NCBI RefSeq assembly: GCF_020281205.1
Contig: NZ_JACXZC010000001.1
Coordinates: 62,001 to 126,000, forward strand
Reading direction: 5' to 3'
DNA length: 64,000 bases
Origin: Empedobacter stercoris
Lineage (GTDB): Bacteria > Bacteroidota > Bacteroidia > Flavobacteriales > Weeksellaceae
Position 1 is the first letter of the stretch. Every line of letters begins with the position of its first letter. Positions 1 through 8,650 of this stretch are shown here, in pieces. A program made the position numbers and the translations under genes. The notes under the pieces were generated by a model, which saw nothing but the letters and a program-made list of their open reading frames with translations, was not told where the DNA came from and ran no database searches.

Positions 1-400
1 CGTTCTTGTTGAAACCATGAAACATAAACGGAATCGTTAATTTCATTTTTTTGCGAATCTGTAAGATTTCTTGATAAGCACGAACCGAATGTATAATCAC
101 AGGAATTTTAAATTCTTCCGCAATCTTTAATTGTTGTTCAAAAACCTCGATTTGTAACTTAAAATCTGTTTCGCACAATTTATCTAAGCCAATTTCTCCG
201 ATTGCTAAACAATTTTTATTTGAAAGATTTTGTTTAATAAGTCTTATTTCTTCTTCTATTGATGAGGTTTTGATATAAGCTGGATGAATTCCAATAGAAA
301 ATAGCTTTACGCTATTATTCAGCTTATTCGGAAATTGATTGTACAATTCTAAAACCGTTGAATCGTTAGATAGATGATGTGTATGCGCGTTGAGAAACAT
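1..400 (-). CDS. TatD family metal-dependent hydrolase (partial, 3' end outside window)
   Basis: The gene runs off the left edge; about 133 N-terminal residues are visible. The product resembles TatD-type metal-dependent nucleases/amidohydrolases, which fold as a TIM barrel and bind two metals. Visible signatures are the metal-binding HTHH close to the start (residues 6-9), the IGEIGLD segment that carries a conserved metal-ligand glutamate, PVIIHSVRA with the next histidine, and FMFHGF with a further histidine. The ATG at 400 gives MFLNAHTHH, the short lead-in typical of the family. No partner gene can be judged because the downstream side is missing. Whether it acts as a DNase, or in RNA or peptide quality control, cannot be told from this fragment. 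Confidence 0.88.
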   Translation of the reverse strand, partial: MFLNAHTHHLSNDSTVLELYNQFPNKLNNSVKLFSIGIHPAYIKTSSIEEEIRLIKQNLSNKNCLAIGEIGLDKLCETDFKLQIEVFEQQLKIAEEFKIPVIIHSVRAYQEILQIRKKMKLTIPFMFHGFNKN

Positions 401-601
401 GTTTATTGCTATAATAATTACAAAATTAAGTATATCTGTATGATTATGGAATTTTGTTTTAAAATAAAATTTTGTTTTTATATCTTGCTTATAATTAGTT
501 CAGTAAGTGATTGTAATTACTTAAAATAAATGGAGTTATTATTTAGTTTTATAGTTGTTAAAGTTTTAAATAATAATATATTAGTGTTTAAATCACAAAA
601 T

Positions 602-2050
602 ATGAAAAAAACACTATTTACAATTTTCTTAACTGCACTAATGACTGGTGTACCTTTATTTGGGCAAACTGGAAAAGCACCTAATTTACTTGAATCATCA
701 ATTCAAAAAGAGTTAACAAATAAAGGAACTGAAAATTTTCCGACTACTGAATGGATAGACTTTACAGATGTTAGTTGGTACAATTCTACTTCAACATCTT
801 TTACTTTGAGTAATGCGGAACAGCTTTCTGGTTTAGCTAAGTTGGTGTATGATGGAAATGATTTTTCGGGAAAAACGATAATACTTTCGAATGATATTGA
901 TGTCGGAAAACATTTATGGACTTCGATTGGATACTCATATCAAAAACCTTTTTCAGGGATATTTTTGGGGAATAATCACACCATTAAGAATGTTTTTATT
1001 AATAGGCCAACGGGAGATTTTGTTGGTTTCTTTGGTCAAGCATTCAAAGCTTCTTTAAAAGATTTAAAACTTGATAATGTAATCATAAGAGCCAAAGGAA
1101 CAGCTGGTTGTTTTGTAGGAAATCTTTCTACGAATAGCTCGGCAGAGAATTGTCACGTTACTAATGGAGAAATTATAGGTACAGATTATAATGTAGGTGG
1201 ATTTGCAGGAAGCCTTTTAACAGAGTCTTTTGCAACTAATTCATCTTTTGAAGGTTATGTAGAAGGGATTAATCAAATAGGTGGATTTACAGGAAGTTTA
1301 TGGGACAAAGCTACTGTTACAAAATCTTTTGCCAAAGGAACAGTTAAAGGAGAATATATTATTGGAGGATTCGTAGGTTTTACAACGATGGCATTTGGTC
1401 CAAATAGAACGAACGTAGTTAAAGATTCATATTGTATTACAGATGTTGAGGCAAATATTGAAAGAGCTGGTGGTTTTGTAGGATATGCGCAATTTGCTTT
1501 GAATGTAGAAAATTCTTATGCTGTAGGTAATGTTGCTTCACCAATAGCTGTAGGTTCTTTTGCTGGAATGGTAGGGAATGCAGAGTTTAAAAATGCACAT
1601 TTTGACAAGACAGTTTCCACTATTGATGCGGTTGGAGTTTTAGAGATGGAAGGTATGTTGGTTGATATTACTGGAAATATAACTTCTGTAATGAAAAATG
1701 AAACTTTCGCTGAGATATTAAATGCTTCAAATTCTGATAAACCTTGGCGAATAGTTAATGGATTAAATGATAATTATCCAGTACTGAATTTTCAAAATTT
1801 GGGTATTCAGGAGTATACATCCAAAGAGCTTAATCTTAAAATTTATCCAACAATAACAGAGAAGTTACTACATATACAATCAAATGCGAAAGTGTTAGAT
1901 TATAAAATTTATGATATTAATGGACGAATAATTCCAATTAATAATAAAAAAATGAAAGAAATAGATGTTTCATCTTTTACCAAAGGAGTATATATTATTT
2001 CTGTTTCTACAATCGAAGGAACTAAAAATTTGAAGTTTATTAAAAAATAA
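602..2050 (+). CDS. Secreted GLUG-motif protein with type IX secretion sorting domain
   Basis: A 482-residue exported protein. The start at 602 gives a clear signal peptide (MKKTLFTIFLTALMTGVPLFGQ); an in-frame upstream ATG at 530 would add 24 residues ahead of it and is less likely. The middle, about residues 110-330, holds repeated glycine-aromatic motifs (GGFAGSL, GGFTGSL, GGFVGF, GGFVGYA) of the GLUG type, which form beta-helix-like stacks in bacterial surface proteins and adhesins. The last 75 or so residues (LNLKIYPTITEKLLHIQ to the terminal KFIKK) match a type A T9SS C-terminal sorting domain. The protein should therefore cross the outer membrane and be attached to or released from the surface. 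A terminator follows. The ligand is unknown. Confidence 0.85.
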   Translation: MKKTLFTIFLTALMTGVPLFGQTGKAPNLLESSIQKELTNKGTENFPTTEWIDFTDVSWYNSTSTSFTLSNAEQLSGLAKLVYDGNDFSGKTIILSNDIDVGKHLWTSIGYSYQKPFSGIFLGNNHTIKNVFINRPTGDFVGFFGQAFKASLKDLKLDNVIIRAKGTAGCFVGNLSTNSSAENCHVTNGEIIGTDYNVGGFAGSLLTESFATNSSFEGYVEGINQIGGFTGSLWDKATVTKSFAKGTVKGEYIIGGFVGFTTMAFGPNRTNVVKDSYCITDVEANIERAGGFVGYAQFALNVENSYAVGNVASPIAVGSFAGMVGNAEFKNAHFDKTVSTIDAVGVLEMEGMLVDITGNITSVMKNETFAEILNASNSDKPWRIVNGLNDNYPVLNFQNLGIQEYTSKELNLKIYPTITEKLLHIQSNAKVLDYKIYDINGRIIPINNKKMKEIDVSSFTKGVYIISVSTIEGTKNLKFIKK

Positions 2051-2057
2051 ATTATAG

Positions 2058-2092
2058 AAAAAAAAGGCCTAAATATTTTAGGTCTTTTTTAA
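2058..2092 (+). terminator. Rho-independent terminator after the GLUG protein
   Basis: AAAGGCCTAAA / TTTAGGTCTTT stem with one G-U pair followed by a T run, directly after the stop codon at 2050. Confidence 0.75.
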
Positions 2093-2142
2093 AATCGAAC
2101 AAGGAAGTAAATAGTAACTAAAAAGGAATAGAATTTGCTACA

Positions 2143-3558
2143 ATGACCACAATGAATTCTAATCATATTTTAAATCCAAAAATGTTAAAATATTTGCCAT
2201 GGCTTGGTGCGATGGCAATTTTTATGCAATCTTTGGATGGTACAATTTTAAATACCTCTTTACCTACAATTGCCAAAGAATTAGATAAATCTCCTTTAGA
2301 AATTCAATCAATTATTGTGGCATATACGTTAACAGTAGCCTTGTTAATTCCTTTGAGTGGATGGCTCTCAGATAAATATGGAACAAAAAAAGTTTTTCAA
2401 TCCGCGATTATTATTTTCACCATTGGTTCAGCTTTATGTGCGTTTGCAACAAGTTTACCTTTTTTAGTTATTTCGAGGATTATTCAAGCAATAGGTGGTG
2501 CAATGATGGTGCCTGTTGTTCGCTTGGCGATTTTGTACGCTTATCCTAAAAGTGAATTGTTGAAAGTAATCAATTTTATTACTATTCCTGGTTTAATTGG
2601 ACCTCTTTTAGGTCCTACTATCGGAGGTATTTTAGTTGAAATATTATCTTGGCATTGGATTTTTATCGTGAATATTCCATTTGGAATTTTAGCTCTTTGG
2701 ATGACAAGTTTTGCATTGCCTGATTTTAAACATCCTGTATTCAAATTTGATATCAAAGGTTTAATACTTTTCAGTGGAGGTGTTACAGTTCTAACTTTGA
2801 TAATGGAACTTACTTCAACTCGGGTGATTGGAATACAAACAGTGTTAGCGTTAACTGTTGTTTCTATTTTTTTAATTGGATTATATATCTATCATGCGAA
2901 ACATAAACAACATCCTTTAATAGATTTGAATTTGTTTAAGATAAGAACGCTAAAAATTGGAATAATCGGTAATCTAATTACACGTTTAGGAATTGGAGGA
3001 ATACCTTTTCTTATTCCGTTATTGTTGCAAGTAGGGTATGGGTATACTGCTACTGTAGCAGGATTAATCATGATTCCAGCTGCAGCAAGTAATATTATTG
3101 CAAAATCTTTTGTAGTACCAATTGTAAATAAATTTGGATACAGAAATACGTTGATAGCAAATACGATTATTTTAGGGTTAATTATTTGTCTGTTTTTCTT
3201 TTTAGAATCACAATCGCCCATTTATTATATTATTCCATTGATGATTTTGAACGGATTTTTCAGTTCGATTCAGTTTACAGCTATGAATACCATTTCTTTA
3301 GCCGATTTGAATGAAAAAACCTCAAGCGAAGGAAATAGTTTGTTAGCCGTAACACAACAATTATCGTTGACTTTTGGAATTTCTGTCGCAGCTCTAATAT
3401 TAGGTTTTTTTAGAGATATGAAAGGGTTAACGAATGGTGTAGAAGTACAAGCCTTTCGTTATTCATTTTTAGCAATGGGTGTAATGACGATTCTATCAAC
3501 CTATATCTTTTTCAAGTTAAAAGAATCTGATGGCGCTTCGATGTCAGGGAAGAAATAA
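2143..3558 (+). CDS. MFS transporter, DHA2 family drug:H+ antiporter
   Basis: A 471-residue inner-membrane exporter of the 14-helix DHA2 (EmrB/QacA/MdtD-like) family, expected to expel drugs or other amphipathic compounds in exchange for protons. Seen in the sequence: the family D1 signature LDGTILNTSLPTIA in helix 1 (about 31-44), motif A GWLSDKYGTKK in the 2-3 loop (about 73-83) and the antiporter motif C GPLLGPTIGG in helix 5 (about 153-162), with many hydrophobic helices to the C terminus. There is no adjacent membrane-fusion protein or outer-membrane channel, so it probably works as a single component. An alternative start at Met4 is possible. The substrate cannot be deduced. Confidence 0.9.
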   Translation: MTTMNSNHILNPKMLKYLPWLGAMAIFMQSLDGTILNTSLPTIAKELDKSPLEIQSIIVAYTLTVALLIPLSGWLSDKYGTKKVFQSAIIIFTIGSALCAFATSLPFLVISRIIQAIGGAMMVPVVRLAILYAYPKSELLKVINFITIPGLIGPLLGPTIGGILVEILSWHWIFIVNIPFGILALWMTSFALPDFKHPVFKFDIKGLILFSGGVTVLTLIMELTSTRVIGIQTVLALTVVSIFLIGLYIYHAKHKQHPLIDLNLFKIRTLKIGIIGNLITRLGIGGIPFLIPLLLQVGYGYTATVAGLIMIPAAASNIIAKSFVVPIVNKFGYRNTLIANTIILGLIICLFFFLESQSPIYYIIPLMILNGFFSSIQFTAMNTISLADLNEKTSSEGNSLLAVTQQLSLTFGISVAALILGFFRDMKGLTNGVEVQAFRYSFLAMGVMTILSTYIFFKLKESDGASMSGKK

Positions 3559-3560
3559 TG

Positions 3561-3597
3561 AACATAAAAATCTCTACTTTGTAGAGATTTTTATGTT
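3561..3597. terminator. Bidirectional terminator between the MFS gene and ansA
   Basis: A perfect 17-bp inverted repeat (3561-3577 and 3581-3597) with a TTT loop, A-rich on the left and T-rich on the right arm. It sits between convergent genes and can serve both strands. Confidence 0.85.
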
Positions 3598-3610
3598 GAT
3601 ATCATTTAAA

Positions 3611-4651
3611 TTAATCATTGTAAAAATGATGACGAAGTTCTCCTTTCAGATTTGTTTCGTATTGTTTTTTAAATTCTTCTTTCGAGAGGTTTTGTCCTAA
3701 TAAGTAAATCGCTTTTGTAATAGCAGCTTCCATAGTTAAATCAAAACTCGAAATTGCACCCATATTCAATAAAGCATCACTTGTTGCGTAACGTCCAAGT
3801 TCTACCATTCCACCTGCACATTGCGTATTGATGATGAGATGAATTTCATTATTGGTAAGTTCTTTTAATAATTCGATGAACCAATCGTCAGTGAAAATAT
3901 TTCCAGTTCCAAAAGCTTCAATAATAAACGCTTTCATATTTGGCGCTTTCAAAACACTTTCGATAAAAGAGCGATTCATACCAGGGAAAATCTTTAATAC
4001 ACCAACATCAGCATTAAGATTTTTATTGATACTAAGTTGATCTGTAACTGTATTTTTAAACAATAAATCTTCTTTAACTTCTAAATGAACACCAGAAACT
4101 CCTATAACTGGATAATTAGGTGATTCGAAAGCATCAAAGTTTTCTGCATTAATCTTAGTTGTTCTATTTGCACGGAATAATTTGTACTCAAAATACACAC
4201 ATACTTCTTTGATGATTGGTTGATTATCTTTTTTCAACGATGCTAATTGAATAGACGTGATCAAATTTTCTTTGGCGTCAGTTCGCAAATCTCCAATTGG
4301 TAATTGAGAACCAGTAAAAATGATTGGTTTCTCAAGATTATCAATCATAAAACTCATTGCAGATGCCGTATACGCCATCGTATCTGTACCATGTAATACA
4401 ACAAAACCATCATAGTTTTCGTAATTTTGCTGAATTGTTTCGGCAATTTCTATCCAATATTTCGGTTTCATATCAGAAGAATCAATTGGCGTTTCGAAAC
4501 TATGATAATCGAAAGAACAGTCCAAAAGGCTTAATTCTGGAATTCTCTTCAATAAATTATCAAAATTAAAAGGTTTTAAAGATTGATCGCCATAGTCTTT
4601 GGCCATTCCAATTGTACCACCTGTATAAATCAATAAAATTTTTGTCTGCAT
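3611..4651 (-). CDS. ansA: Type I (cytosolic) L-asparaginase
   Basis: Hydrolyses L-asparagine to aspartate and ammonia in the cytoplasm. The 346-residue length and absence of a signal peptide fit the type I (AnsA) enzyme. Catalytic elements are visible: TGGTIG at 10-15 with the Thr13 nucleophile, HGTDTM at 87-92 supplying the second Thr89-Asp90 pair, and NRTTK around residue 166 supplying the lysine, as in E. coli AnsA. Transcribed alone, convergent with the drug exporter and sharing its terminator. Closest alternative would be the transamidosome subunit GatD, but context and length favour AnsA. Confidence 0.93.
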   Translation of the reverse strand: MQTKILLIYTGGTIGMAKDYGDQSLKPFNFDNLLKRIPELSLLDCSFDYHSFETPIDSSDMKPKYWIEIAETIQQNYENYDGFVVLHGTDTMAYTASAMSFMIDNLEKPIIFTGSQLPIGDLRTDAKENLITSIQLASLKKDNQPIIKEVCVYFEYKLFRANRTTKINAENFDAFESPNYPVIGVSGVHLEVKEDLLFKNTVTDQLSINKNLNADVGVLKIFPGMNRSFIESVLKAPNMKAFIIEAFGTGNIFTDDWFIELLKELTNNEIHLIINTQCAGGMVELGRYATSDALLNMGAISSFDLTMEAAITKAIYLLGQNLSKEEFKKQYETNLKGELRHHFYND

Positions 4652-4779
4652 GGGGTTTTGATTAATTTCTGGATAAAATTAACCATTCTAAAAAATCTGT
4701 ACAATACCTTTTCAAAAACGCTCATAATTTGCTAAATTGGGTAAAATAATTGTAAATAGAACTTTAAAATATAAACTTG

Positions 4780-5616
4780 ATGAAAACATTACTTTTAGCC
4801 ATTACAACTTTGATTACCTCTGTCGCTGTTTTTGCACAATCTGATGAAGGATTATTTGAAGTAGAATATGAAATGAATGGACAAGATTTAAAATCATTTG
4901 CTTTTTCGACGGATAATTGTGCTCAAAGTTTGATTGTAAAATCGTGGGAAAATTGGGTGACAAACAAAGAAGGAGCTTCAGGATTTCTTAAAAAGCATGA
5001 AGCCAATAATATCAAGTTCAAGAATTCGCAAGATGTGTATAAATCAGTTATTAGCTTAGTGGAGGAAGAAAATGGGAAAACAACTGTGATTAATACATTG
5101 ACAGATCAAAATGGAATGACATTTAATAGTCATTCTGCAGAATTTGATTTGATTTATAATCAATTACAGGATTTAGCCATCAAAACAAAACAAAGTTGTG
5201 TACGAACTGAATTGAAATTAGCAAATGAAAATATGATTCGTTTAACAAAAGAGAATGCGGATGCGCAAATAAAGAAAGGAAGCTCGATCAAATCATATTT
5301 AAAAAATAGTAATACACTTCTAAAATTAGAAAGTAAAAAGCAAGCCTTAGGCGATAAATTGGATTTAGTTGTGAATCAATTAGAACGAGAATCTGATGAT
5401 ATAATGATGGATGGATTGATGAAGAAAAAAATTAAAACTGAAAACGCTTTGCGTACAATTGAAGATCAAGTTGTTTCATTGAACGGAAAAATACAAATAG
5501 AAGAGGATAAAGATAAAGGACTTGATGCAAAGATTAATCAATTAACAACTCAAATTCAACAACAGCGATTGATGAGCGAAAATTTGAAAAAGAAATATTC
5601 ATCAATTGCACGATAA
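4780..5616 (+). CDS. Periplasmic coiled-coil protein of unknown function
   Basis: A 278-residue protein with a convincing signal peptide (MKTLLLAITTLITSVAVFAQ) from the ATG at 4780; a TTG one codon earlier is in frame but unlikely. After a short globular part (about 20-130, with two cysteines) the C-terminal half is rich in charged and heptad-like leucine/isoleucine patterns (about 130-278), suggesting long coiled coils. I do not recognise a named family. It lies upstream of the BON-LysM and OmpA genes on the same strand, so an envelope role is plausible, but no catalytic motif is visible. Confidence 0.7.
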   Translation: MKTLLLAITTLITSVAVFAQSDEGLFEVEYEMNGQDLKSFAFSTDNCAQSLIVKSWENWVTNKEGASGFLKKHEANNIKFKNSQDVYKSVISLVEEENGKTTVINTLTDQNGMTFNSHSAEFDLIYNQLQDLAIKTKQSCVRTELKLANENMIRLTKENADAQIKKGSSIKSYLKNSNTLLKLESKKQALGDKLDLVVNQLERESDDIMMDGLMKKKIKTENALRTIEDQVVSLNGKIQIEEDKDKGLDAKINQLTTQIQQQRLMSENLKKKYSSIAR

Positions 5617-5679
5617 TTGTAAGAGAAATAGTATACTTACTAAAAATCAACAAATAAATATTATTAAAATCAACTCACT

Positions 5680-6135
5680 ATGGGATTATTTTCATTTATT
5701 AAAAATGCCGGAGAAAAAGTCTTCGGAGGAGCGGAAACTCCAGAAGAAAAAGCAGCTAAAGTAAAAGAACAAGTAGCAAAACAAGGTTTTGATTTATCAG
5801 GAGTTACATTTTCTGCTGATGGAGAAAAAATTGTGGTTTCGGGACAAGTTCTGGATATCAACGAAAAACAAAAAATCTTAGCAACAGCAGGAAACATTGA
5901 TGGAGTAGAAGCAGTAGAAGATCAATTAACGTTAAAAACACCTTTAAAAATTGAAATTCCAGATATTTCTAAAACAATGTACACTGTGCAAAGTGGAGAT
6001 TCTTTATCTAAAATTGCCAAACAAGTTTATGGAGATCCAATGCAATATCCAAAAATTTTCGAAGCAAATAAACCAATGTTAAAACACGAAGATAAAATTT
6101 ATCCAGGTCAAGTGTTGTATATCCCTCAGGATTAA
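5680..6135 (+). CDS. lysM: BON-LysM domain protein (Kbp/YgaU-like)
   Basis: A 151-residue protein with a short amphipathic N terminus, a BON domain (about 25-90) and a C-terminal LysM domain (about 98-150, starting MYTVQSGDSLSKIAKQVYG and ending GQVLYIPQD). This is the architecture and length of E. coli Kbp/YgaU (149 residues), a potassium-binding protein; LysM otherwise binds peptidoglycan N-acetylglucosamine. No signal peptide is visible, as in the E. coli protein. The gene has its own downstream terminator and lies 63 bp after the coiled-coil protein gene. The family assignment is firm; potassium binding is carried over from the E. coli relative. Confidence 0.9.
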   Translation: MGLFSFIKNAGEKVFGGAETPEEKAAKVKEQVAKQGFDLSGVTFSADGEKIVVSGQVLDINEKQKILATAGNIDGVEAVEDQLTLKTPLKIEIPDISKTMYTVQSGDSLSKIAKQVYGDPMQYPKIFEANKPMLKHEDKIYPGQVLYIPQD

Positions 6136-6160
6136 TAGAATAGGGTTTAGATAAGATATT

Positions 6161-6195
6161 AAAACTCCTACAACCTTACGATTGTGGGAGTTTTC
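6161..6195 (+). terminator. Rho-independent terminator after lysM
   Basis: AAAACTCCTACAA / TTGTGGGAGTTTT hairpin (one G-U pair) with an 8-nt loop and following T-rich stretch. Confidence 0.75.
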
Positions 6196-6282
6196 TATTT
6201 TTACAGCATGGTTTTTGAGGAATATTTAGTTCCAATAAAAAATAATAACATATATTCGTATAACTGAAATAAAAAAATAATT

Positions 6283-7125
6283 ATGAAAGTTTCAATTTTG
6301 CCAGTAGCGGTTATCGCTGCTTCAACTTTATTTAGTTGTGTGAGTCAGAAGAAGTATGATGAATTACAAAATAAATTCAATTCTGCTTATTCTGAGAACC
6401 AAGGATGTCAAACAGAATTAGCTGTAGCGAAAGCCAAATTAGCTAATTACGAGGCTAATCAAGATCAATACGAGAACACAGTTCAGAGTGAAAGAAACCA
6501 AATTAAACAATTACAAGAGCAATTGAAAAATTGTATTAATGGTGGTTCTAAAAATGTGTCTGAATTAGTTAACGAGATCAATCAATCGAATAAATACATC
6601 AAACACTTGATTGATGCAAAAAGCAAATCAGATAGTTTGAATATGGTTTTAACAAACAACTTAACTCGTTCTTTATCAAGCAACGAAGCAAAAGATGTTG
6701 ATGTAAAAGTATTAAAAGGTGTGGTGTATATTTCATTAGCAGATAATATGTTATATAAATCTGGTAGCTATGAGATTTCACCTGCTGCAGGAGAAACTTT
6801 AAGTAAAATTGCAAAAATCATCAATGATTATAAAGACTACGATGTATTGATTGAAGGTAACACAGATAATGTGCCAATTTCTAAACCAAACATCCGTAAC
6901 AACTGGGATTTATCTGCTTTACGTGCATCATCTGTTGTACAAGCATTACAAAACCAATACGGTGTAGATGGAAAACGTTTAACAGCTGGTGGTCGTGGAG
7001 AATACAACCCATTAACTACGAACGCTACAGCAGAAGGTAAATCTCAAAATCGTCGTACACAAATTATTATCTTACCTAAATTAGATCAATTTATGGATTT
7101 AATTGGACAAGCTCCAAAAAACTAA
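6283..7125 (+). CDS. OmpA-family peptidoglycan-associated lipoprotein
   Basis: A 280-residue outer-membrane lipoprotein. The signal peptide ends in a lipobox (TLFSC) with acylated Cys19. Residues about 25-120 look like a coiled coil rich in Gln/Glu/Lys. The C-terminal OmpA domain (about 145-270) contains the peptidoglycan-contact region: LIEGNTDNVPI and NNWDLSALRASSVVQAL, followed by GRGEYNP and NRRTQI. It is expected to tether the outer membrane to diaminopimelate-containing peptidoglycan. It is similar in layout to Pal-type proteins but longer, owing to the coiled coil. Single gene with its own terminator. Confidence 0.9.
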   Translation: MKVSILPVAVIAASTLFSCVSQKKYDELQNKFNSAYSENQGCQTELAVAKAKLANYEANQDQYENTVQSERNQIKQLQEQLKNCINGGSKNVSELVNEINQSNKYIKHLIDAKSKSDSLNMVLTNNLTRSLSSNEAKDVDVKVLKGVVYISLADNMLYKSGSYEISPAAGETLSKIAKIINDYKDYDVLIEGNTDNVPISKPNIRNNWDLSALRASSVVQALQNQYGVDGKRLTAGGRGEYNPLTTNATAEGKSQNRRTQIIILPKLDQFMDLIGQAPKN

Positions 7126-7150
7126 TTAGATAAATAATTCAAATTATTAT

Positions 7151-7183
7151 AAAAAGAGCCACTCTAAAGTGGCTCTTTTTTTG
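7151..7183 (+). terminator. Rho-independent terminator after the OmpA lipoprotein
   Basis: AAAAAGAGCCACT / AGTGGCTCTTTTT hairpin followed by further T residues. Confidence 0.85.
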
Positions 7184-7213
7184 TAACTTTTTCAAAATTT
7201 TTAATCAACACCA

Positions 7214-8512
7214 ATGGAACTATATTATTCTTTTTCGGTTCTTATTGTTCTTGCAGCATTATTTTCTTATGCGAATCTTCGATTCTTGAAATTACCAGGG
7301 ACAATTGGAATTATGATTATCGCAATGCTAGTTTCTGTCGCCATTCGTCTATTAGGTGATAGTTATTTTCCAGATGCAACAAAAGACTTTTTTCAATTAT
7401 TTAAAAGCCTCGATTTTAATGAAATATTAATGGGGGCAATGCTTAATTTTTTGCTTTTTGCAGGTGCAATGCATGTTAATATTCTTGATCTTAAAAATTT
7501 GAGGTGGACTATTGCGACCTATGCTACAATTTCGGTAGTGATATCTGCCTTTATCATTTCAGCAATTTTATATTACATCGCACCATATTTCGGTATACAA
7601 ATTCCGTATATCTATTGTTTGTTATTCGGAACATTGATTTCTCCAACTGATCCAATTGTCGTTTTAGGAATTTTAAAACAAGCAAAAGTTCCTAAAATTA
7701 TCGAAACAAAAATTACAGGAGAATCGCTATTTAATGATGGTGTAGCGGTAGTAATGTTTGCTGTAGTTTTACAAATTGCAACCAATCCAAACTTTGATGC
7801 AGATTTTGTAAGTGTTTCTAAGTTATTTTTAATGGAAGCAGGTGGAGGAATTATACTTGGACTTTTATTAGGTTTTACAGCTGCCAATTCGATGAAAAAA
7901 ATCGATGATTACAAAGTTTCAGCTCTGATTACACTATCTATAGTAATGGGAGGATTTTTAATAGCTAAAGAACTTCATGTTTCAAGTCCATTGGCAATGG
8001 TAATTGCTGGTTTAATTATCGGTAATTATGGAAAAAAAGTGGCAATGAGTAAAACTACTCAAGATTATCTTGCTAAATTTTGGGAATTGATCGATGAAAT
8101 AATGAATGCAATTTTATTTCTTTTTATAGGTTTCGAATTGTTATTAATAGAAGATTTGATGGGGCAGATTTTACTTGGAGTCGTAGCTATTTTTATTGTT
8201 TTATTATCGCGAATGTTATCCATAATAATTCCGGCGCGTACTATTTTACGAAAGAACACCTATTCAAGAGGTTCGTTAATTGTATTGGTTTGGGGAGGAA
8301 TTCGTGGTGGAGTTTCCATTGCATTAGTACTTTCGATGCCAAATTCTGAATGGAAAGATTTGTTATTAGAAATTACATACATCGTTGTTTTATTCTCGAT
8401 CGTTATACAAGGTTTGACTGTTGGTAAAGTCGCAAATCGTGTATTAAAGGAAGAGGTAGATGAAGCAAATAAAGAAGAAATGGATGAATATCTTCATTCG
8501 TCAAAATTATAG
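7214..8512 (+). CDS. CPA1-family Na+(K+)/H+ antiporter
   Basis: A 432-residue inner-membrane cation:proton antiporter of the NhaP/CPA1 type with about 12 hydrophobic segments. Family signatures are visible: SPTDPIVVLGILK in the unwound helix, GESLFNDGVAVV carrying the conserved Asn-Asp (ND) ion-binding pair, and WGGIRGGVSIALVLSMP near the C terminus. It should extrude sodium or potassium in exchange for protons for pH and salt balance. The soluble C-terminal tail is short, with no RCK/TrkA domain. It stands alone between two terminators. Ion preference cannot be decided from sequence. Confidence 0.92.
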   Translation: MELYYSFSVLIVLAALFSYANLRFLKLPGTIGIMIIAMLVSVAIRLLGDSYFPDATKDFFQLFKSLDFNEILMGAMLNFLLFAGAMHVNILDLKNLRWTIATYATISVVISAFIISAILYYIAPYFGIQIPYIYCLLFGTLISPTDPIVVLGILKQAKVPKIIETKITGESLFNDGVAVVMFAVVLQIATNPNFDADFVSVSKLFLMEAGGGIILGLLLGFTAANSMKKIDDYKVSALITLSIVMGGFLIAKELHVSSPLAMVIAGLIIGNYGKKVAMSKTTQDYLAKFWELIDEIMNAILFLFIGFELLLIEDLMGQILLGVVAIFIVLLSRMLSIIIPARTILRKNTYSRGSLIVLVWGGIRGGVSIALVLSMPNSEWKDLLLEITYIVVLFSIVIQGLTVGKVANRVLKEEVDEANKEEMDEYLHSSKL

Positions 8513-8530
8513 ATCTGAAAAATATATTAA

Positions 8531-8572
8531 TTAAACAAACAAGCGCATCCATAGATGCGCTTGTTTGTTTAA
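8531..8572 (+). terminator. Rho-independent terminator after the antiporter
   Basis: Long hairpin with arms TTAAACAAACAAGCGCATC and its complement, a 4-5 nt loop, and a T-rich 3' arm. Confidence 0.8.
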
Positions 8573-8650
8573 CAGAAGTTTAGAAATTAAAAAGATCTAG
8601 TTTGTGAATTAATCTCTATTTTTAATAGAAATTAGAACAAACCACAAAAA

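Noticed and set aside
530-601. Longer start of the GLUG protein
   Set aside because: It would place 24 extra residues before a typical signal peptide.
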